Of a DNA stretch of 64,000 nt, positions 61,501-64,000 are shown one piece after another; position 1 is the stretch's first letter; the number at the start of each line of letters is the position of its first letter. The notes beneath the pieces are model-generated. The model was not told where the DNA came from and searched no databases. It was given only the letters and a program-made list of their open reading frames with translations. A program made the translations under genes and the position numbers. Origin of the DNA: Brachycybe producta (lineage: Eukaryota; Arthropoda; Diplopoda; Playtdesmida; Andrognathidae); NCBI GenBank assembly GCA_036925085.1, contig JAUPFP010000002.1:10357821-10421820 (forward strand). Reading direction: 5' to 3'.

Positions 61501-62316
61501 CCTCTTTTAATGGGTTACGTACCTCGATGATCTCGTTGAGATCGCGTACGTAAGTCCGTTCCGTCTCGACAATCTCGAGAACGACCCGATCAGTATAACT
61601 CAAGTTCGGATCACAGTATCTGGGTTTACACTGAGGGAGTGAGGGCGCTGTGATCGCAGATCTCTGTGATCCAGATTCACCAAACCCCTTGAGATTGTCT
61701 CTGTTATAACAACGTCCACCACCAGATGGCGACTTGGTGTTCTCTTCGTCATCGTCGTCGTCGTCATCATCCTCGAGACTTTCGATACTGGCCAAATAGG
61801 ATTTCTTGTTGCCATGGCAACGTGGCAGCGAGGACGTGCACGAGGAAGACGACAGCGACGAAGTAGACGACGAAGACGACGAAAGCGCCGATGACGTAGA
61901 ACTGACACTGAGTGGCCTTCTGTTGGATTTGGTCGATGGTTGGCGCGTTAAACTGTTCTTCTCATTGGAATCAGCCACCTGGTGGCCATCGTTAAAGTTC
62001 GACAGTGGCGCCCTCTCGTTTTCGTTCATGTTGGTGCCATTCGCTGATACTGGCGATGGCCCTTTGCTGTTAGGACCATCGGATGATGACCGAATACAAG
62101 AATGTTGTTGAATCACATCCACAGTTGAAGAAACATTGTTGTTTTTGTTTCTCGTGTTGTTGTCCATTGTTGACCGCTGGTCACTACTCTTTTCACCGGC
62201 AACACCATCTGCAACATTGCCACCAATGGGCCTAATGATATCTAGGCGTCGATGTTGATCAGCAATTAGGGCATCGTAAATATCCAATAACGTTGGCACT
62301 AAATCCACTGTTGGGC
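45253..62316 (-). CDS. PLEKHG1: PLEKHG1-like Rho guanine nucleotide exchange factor (DH-PH), 5' end missing
   Basis: Dbl-family GEF expected to load Rho GTPases with GTP. Minus-strand exons: 62316-61523, 53065-52962, 49738-49622, 49542-49485, 49145-49053, 48971-48654, 48564-48469, 48348-48219, 48140-48039, 47974-47913, 47834-47718, 47562-45253. They give 2 nt plus 1433 codons including stop, every phase matching. The first exon seen has a Ser-rich and an acidic low-complexity stretch, then [18 protein letters not shown] opens the DH domain (about 240-420), which runs through [20 protein letters not shown] and ends near [12 protein letters not shown]. The PH domain follows (about 425-565: [24 protein letters not shown]). 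The last exon encodes 769 aa, largely disordered, with the PLEKHG-like patch [17 protein letters not shown]. The first exon starts at an acceptor (TTTAAG|GC) in phase 1, so the true start is upstream; no convincing exon is seen in 62317-64000. PLEKHG1, 2 or 3 cannot be separated. Confidence 0.93.
47975..48038 (-). other. 64-bp intron in the PLEKHG gene
   Basis: Without this intron the region reads as one long open frame, but that frame does not match the phase left by exon 48348-48219. Splicing GTCAGT at 48038 to TTCACAG ending at 47975 keeps the phase and yields [20 protein letters not shown] on one side and [15 protein letters not shown] on the other. Both look coding and the whole gene then closes in frame. 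Confidence 0.75.
49199..49488. mobile_element. Family B hairpin MITE, copy 15, filling a PLEKHG intron
   Basis: Occupies most of the 339-bp intron 49146-49484. Blocks TTCGAACTCTTGATC-like at left, arms near 49305 and 49372, and at right the terminus that on the gene strand reads AAGGTGATTTTTTTTAAAAG. That terminus coincides with the exon end and the splice donor (AAG|GTGATT at 49485/49484). Confidence 0.8.
50443..50700. mobile_element. MITE with ACACACAGGCGACTTTT ends
   Basis: Left AAGGTTTAAACACACAGGCG, right (inverted) AAGCCCAATACACACAGGCG. Inner inverted blocks GACAAAATGAAGTCGA / TCGACTTCATTTTGTC. It resembles the AGCC-ended elements but lacks a clear TTA duplication. In a PLEKHG intron. 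Confidence 0.7.
51134..51710. mobile_element. Element with GGGTCAGACTAAAACACGG ends and 9-bp target duplication
   Basis: Inverted ends GGGTCAGACTAAAACACGG, flanked by TTCACAAAA at 51125-51133 and 51711-51719. Exact 9-bp duplication suggests a Mutator-like element. Nearly all of its interior is a minisatellite. Confidence 0.8.
51225..51640. repeat. Minisatellite, 21-bp unit ACTTACAAACACACGGAAAA
   Basis: About 18 units of 21 bp or shortened 15-bp forms, with periodic CACGCGGAAAACACAAAC variants that create a higher-order pattern of about 100 bp. A 222-aa open frame on the plus strand is pure repeat (HGKNLQT). Confidence 0.92.
52250..52545. mobile_element. Family D hairpin MITE, copy 1
   Basis: Ends GGGCTCGGATTTATATGCAA and inverted ATTACGACTCGGATTTTTTT. 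Interior has GGTTAGAGGCTAGAAACTC and its complement, and ATAATATTGCAGTTGCTCTA. In a PLEKHG intron. Confidence 0.75.
52645..52905. mobile_element. Family D hairpin MITE, copy 2
   Basis: AGTTCGGATTATTATGCAAT at left. Shares AGACATCTAGCCTCTAAT, TAATTGCAGTTGCTCTAATG and ATTGGGCCCACATTGGGC with copy 1, 100 bp away in the same orientation. Confidence 0.75.
53347..53680. mobile_element. Family B hairpin MITE, copy 16, in a PLEKHG intron
   Basis: Contains AAACTAGAAAGTGTTTAGAA, arms CATCTTTCAAAATAAACTTT and CTATTTTGAAAGATATCAAC, and the right end TTACACTAAACCACCT. Confidence 0.8.
53692..54138. mobile_element. Foldback MITE, hAT-like ends
   Basis: Left TAGCGATGGGACCCTCGAAT, right (inverted) ACGGATAGGAGACATTCGAA. 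Arms contain TTCGAGATTCGAAA, and a second inverted pair is built on TAACCTAAAAAAATGTTAAA. The TAG(C/G)GATGGGAC start is common among hAT-type MITEs; assignment is tentative. Confidence 0.6.
55089..55237. repeat. Perfect 149-bp palindrome (72-bp arms, 5-bp spacer)
   Basis: Arms at 55089-55160 and 55166-55237 are exact complements, including a 9-base A/T run; the spacer is TTTTG. The distal part of the right arm is repeated once more, imperfectly, to about 55274. Confidence 0.95.
55355..55752. mobile_element. PIF/Harbinger-like MITE with TTA target duplication
   Basis: Ends AGCCCCGTTTTCACGATAG and inverted AGCCTCGTTTTCACGGCGAT, flanked by TTA at 55352-55354 and 55753-55755. The interior is a series of ACTATCG/CGATAGT motifs. 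Confidence 0.85.
56806..57336. mobile_element. Pogo-like element interrupted by family A
   Basis: Left AGTGCAAACCGTTTAACACG, right (inverted) AGTGGAAACCGTTTTAACAC. An inner hairpin near 56852-56905 uses GAAAAGAGCTGTAACT and its complement. Family A copy 6 is inserted inside. Confidence 0.65.
56952..57213 (+). mobile_element. Family A MITE, copy 6 (left end missing)
   Basis: Begins at GGTGAATTAAACGGAATCCG, lacking about 45 bp of the left terminus, and runs to GGTGTGGTACTAGGTATAAC. Confidence 0.8.
58165..58432. mobile_element. Family D hairpin MITE, copy 3
   Basis: TTTTGATGCAATATCAAACG at left and its complement TTAATATTGCATCAAAATCC at right. Shares CCAGACATCTAGTCTCTA and ATAATTGCAGTTGCCATAAT with copies 1 and 2. 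Confidence 0.75.
58552..58591. repeat. (ATA)n microsatellite
   Basis: About 13 AAT/ATA units. Confidence 0.9.
58859..58994. mobile_element. Family C foldback MITE, copy 5 (short variant)
   Basis: AAGCAGTTGGGCGCAGCCAG at left and its complement ending CAACTGCCTGT. Flanks AATTTACTC (58850) and AATTTATTC (58995) match 8 of 9. The right arm keeps CTCATAAAAGGGCGGGGCGA. Confidence 0.75.
59576..59883. mobile_element. Family B hairpin MITE, copy 17
   Basis: Well preserved: ATTCTTGATTATTCCGTCTT, GTGTTTTAGAAACTAGAAGG, arms at about 59714 and 59800, TAAGTGATTGAGCTACCCTT. Confidence 0.85.
59884..60258. mobile_element. Family B hairpin MITE, copy 18
   Basis: Starts directly after copy 17. Has AAACTCTTGATTATTCTGTT, both arms, and a complete right terminus GTTTACACTTTTAAAACCAC followed by CTT. 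Confidence 0.85.
60857..61200. mobile_element. Family B hairpin MITE, copy 19
   Basis: Has CTTATTATTCTGTCTTTCTG, arms near 60980 and 61065, and TAGTTTCTAAAACATATTC; a 15-bp insertion lies near the left arm. Confidence 0.8.
61201..61287. mobile_element. Short pogo-like MITE, 236 bp from a PLEKHG exon
   Basis: TACAGTGGAAACCGTTTAAC at left; the right end ATTTCGTGTTAAAC is its partial inverted copy. 87 bp long. Confidence 0.6.
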
Positions 62317-62349
62317 CTTAAATGAAACAAAAAAAATTTAAAAGAAAAA

Positions 62350-62646
62350 CATTAATTAAGGTTGTTTTAAAAAGTGTAAACGACACCCTTTAACTCTGGT
62401 TATTCTGGAACAAAATGAAGGGAAATGTTTTAAAAACTAGAAGGGGCTAGGGTAGCTCAATCACTGAAGGGTATTTTCATGTTGATATCTTTTAAAATGA
62501 ACTTTTTATGACAGTTTGAAAATAATCCAAATACAAACAGATGATATTTTGGGGGGATTTTTCTCTTAAAACGTTTATTTTAAAAGATATCATCAAATGT
62601 GATATAGCTACCATTCTAGTTTCTAAAACAGTTTGAATTTCTTATA
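62350..62646. mobile_element. Family B hairpin MITE, copy 20
   Basis: Left terminus AAGGTTGTTTTAAAAAGTGT is visible, followed by AACTCTGGTTATTCTG, arms at about 62484 and 62567, and CTACCATTCTAGTTTCTAAA. Confidence 0.85.
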
Positions 62647-62719
62647 CCTTGTTTCCACTACAAGTCTTACTATAGTGTCATAGAATAAGAAGACATACAG
62701 TATGGAAACCGCTGGTGTG

Positions 62720-62909
62720 ACAGGCAGTTAGAAATAGGAGAGAACTTCAGTTGGCTCCGCCCTTGTTATGACGACCGTTAACTTCTAATTGGTTTGTTGT
62801 GTAGTCTGACGTTAAAAAGGGCGGAGCATGTGACTTCAGACTACATAACCAACCAAGTCATAACAAGGGCGGAGCCAATTGAAGCTCTCTCCTATTTCTA
62901 ACTGCCTGT
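62720..62909. mobile_element. Family C foldback MITE, copy 6
   Basis: ACAGGCAGTTAGAAATAGGA at left, complement at right ending GCCTGT. Core is GTGACTTCAGAC, so the TGACGTCA is mutated by one base here. The right arm lacks the 'AATTAGAAGTTGCCGGTCG' stretch. Confidence 0.85.
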
Positions 62910-63111
62910 CTTGTGTTACATTTTTGCTGTTGCTGTGACAGAAATCCATGACCTTGGAATCGGTTACTAAAGCCGCTTCTATACAGCCGCCATTTTGAAA
63001 AGGATTAGAAATTTTTTTCTATCATAGAAGTCTATGGAAACTTGTGCACATGCGCAGAAAAAGTTCTGTCACAAGTTAATGGCACTGTTTCCCTTCTTGT
63101 CGTTAGATTTG

Positions 63112-63141
63112 GTTAGGTTTGGTTAGGTTAGGTTAGGTTAG
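63112..63141. repeat. Short TTAGG tract
   Basis: Five tandem TTAGG units, with a further TTAGATTTGG variant just left. TTAGG is the arthropod-type telomere motif; most other animals use TTAGGG. Confidence 0.8.
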
Positions 63142-63220
63142 CATGTTCTGTTTATAAATCTGCACAGTCTGACGTCTATAAAAGCTCACAATATTTGGAC
63201 CATCAGAATTTACAAAAAAC

Positions 63221-63435
63221 CTGAATAACCGCCAAATGGAACAAACGCCAAGCTGAATAAGCGCCAAATGGAACAAACGCCAAACTGAATAAGCGCCAAA
63301 TGGAACAAACGCCAAACTGAATAAGCGCCAAATGGAACAAACGCCAAACTGAATAAAAGCCAAAAATTTGGCGGTTATTCAGTGTGGCGTTTGTTCCATT
63401 TGGCGCTTATTCAGTTTGGCGTTTGTTCAATTCCT
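63221..63435. repeat. Inverted minisatellite, 32-bp unit (GCGCCAAATGGAACAAAC...)
   Basis: About 4.5 units containing GCCAAACTGAATAAGCGCC on the left, then about 2 units in the opposite orientation right of a centre near 63363. Related single copies occur at 58785-58815 and, degraded, at 380-445. Confidence 0.9.
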
Positions 63436-64000
63436 TATTCAATTCCTTATCAATCCTTATTCTGTGCTAGGGTCAACATTTTGGGAGGCCACCATCACCC
63501 CAAAAAATGTAACAAGAAGACACAAAAAGTGTAACATAATGGAAAGTTTATCTAAAACTTTCTAAAGACGAGGGGAGAAAGGGAGGGGGTCCAATTTTGA
63601 CGCCATTTTTTTCATGCTGTGTGTTACATATTTATTGGGCCACCAACTTTGCACCATTTTTTTTTTCTTCCTCTCTTTCTCTTCAAATCTAATGGACTTC
63701 CTCGGTAACAAAAGTAAATACAGCATATGGTCGAGAAAACAAAAATACATTATTACAACAACAAAAAAAACTTTCTCTTCTAGTTTTTACTCTCCACCTA
63801 ACAACAACTTATGGTGTTAGTTAAGAGACACACAAAAAACGCCTAAAGAAAGGGTCAATTAACTACATCATATATTCTCCGTCTCCCCTCCTTACTACCC
63901 CTCAGTGGGTGGGGGGCCCACCAAAAGACACACACCCAAAGACCCACAATCCCCCTAAATAATTCTCACACCCTTCTCAAGTTACAACTTTTATAAAAAA

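Larger units (their letters stand above)
62317..64000. other. Intron or upstream region of PLEKHG
   Basis: No further PLEKHG exon recognised. Holds family B copy 20, family C copy 6, a TTAGG tract and an inverted minisatellite. Confidence 0.5.

Noticed and set aside
61600-62111. Open frames of about 100 aa on both strands over the first PLEKHG exon seen
   Set aside because: Shadows of the Ser-rich and acidic coding repeats; only the frame ending [18 protein letters not shown] matches a family.
1-64000. LTR retrotransposon, endogenous retrovirus, Polinton or LINE
   Set aside because: I looked for reverse transcriptase, integrase, capsid or polymerase motifs and long direct terminal repeats and saw none.

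Overview
The window is nuclear DNA from an animal. It is AT-rich, its genes are split by short GT-AG introns, and its four recognisable proteins are deeply conserved metazoan signalling or trafficking proteins. I cannot fix the species. Compact genes, many introns near 60-130 bp and heavy MITE load suggest an invertebrate, perhaps a tunicate or other marine deuterostome; that is inference.

Layout. 1-23975 has no gene I recognise. It is filled with MITEs, minisatellites, a mariner remnant and a tRNA-derived SINE, plus possible untranslated first exons of the next gene. 24015-31354 (+) is a complete DAAM-type formin (23 coding exons, about 1116 aa). 34284-38369 (-) is a complete EHD dynamin-like ATPase (4 exons, 546 aa). 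39564-39923 (+) is an intact YPEL5 (119 aa). 45253-62316 (-) is a PLEKHG1-like RhoGEF (12 exons, about 1432 aa seen) whose first exon(s) are not found and probably lie past the right edge. DAAM and EHD converge, EHD and YPEL5 diverge from a shared 1.2-kb gap, and YPEL5 and PLEKHG converge.

The genes are not an operon, but two act in the same pathway: RhoGEFs load Rho GTPases with GTP, and DAAM formins are relieved of autoinhibition downstream of Rho and Dishevelled to nucleate actin. EHD proteins remodel endosomal membranes. YPEL5 is a zinc-binding subunit linked to the CTLH/GID ubiquitin ligase in other animals.

Non-coding DNA is dominated by foldback elements. Family B, a long hairpin MITE, has about 20 copies and supplies one splice donor inside the RhoGEF gene. 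Family A (about 305 bp) has 6 copies, two of them nested in older elements. Family C (about 210 bp) makes 9-bp target duplications, as Mutator-like elements do. Three other MITEs have TTA duplications and AGCC ends (PIF/Harbinger-like), several have pogo/Tigger-like ends, and three elements carry minisatellites that grew from their own sequence. No retrovirus-like, LTR or Polinton element was recognised. No CRISPR array or rRNA was seen. Labels A-D are mine. All exon boundaries come from reading splice sites by eye with frame bookkeeping and recalled human homologues, not from alignments.
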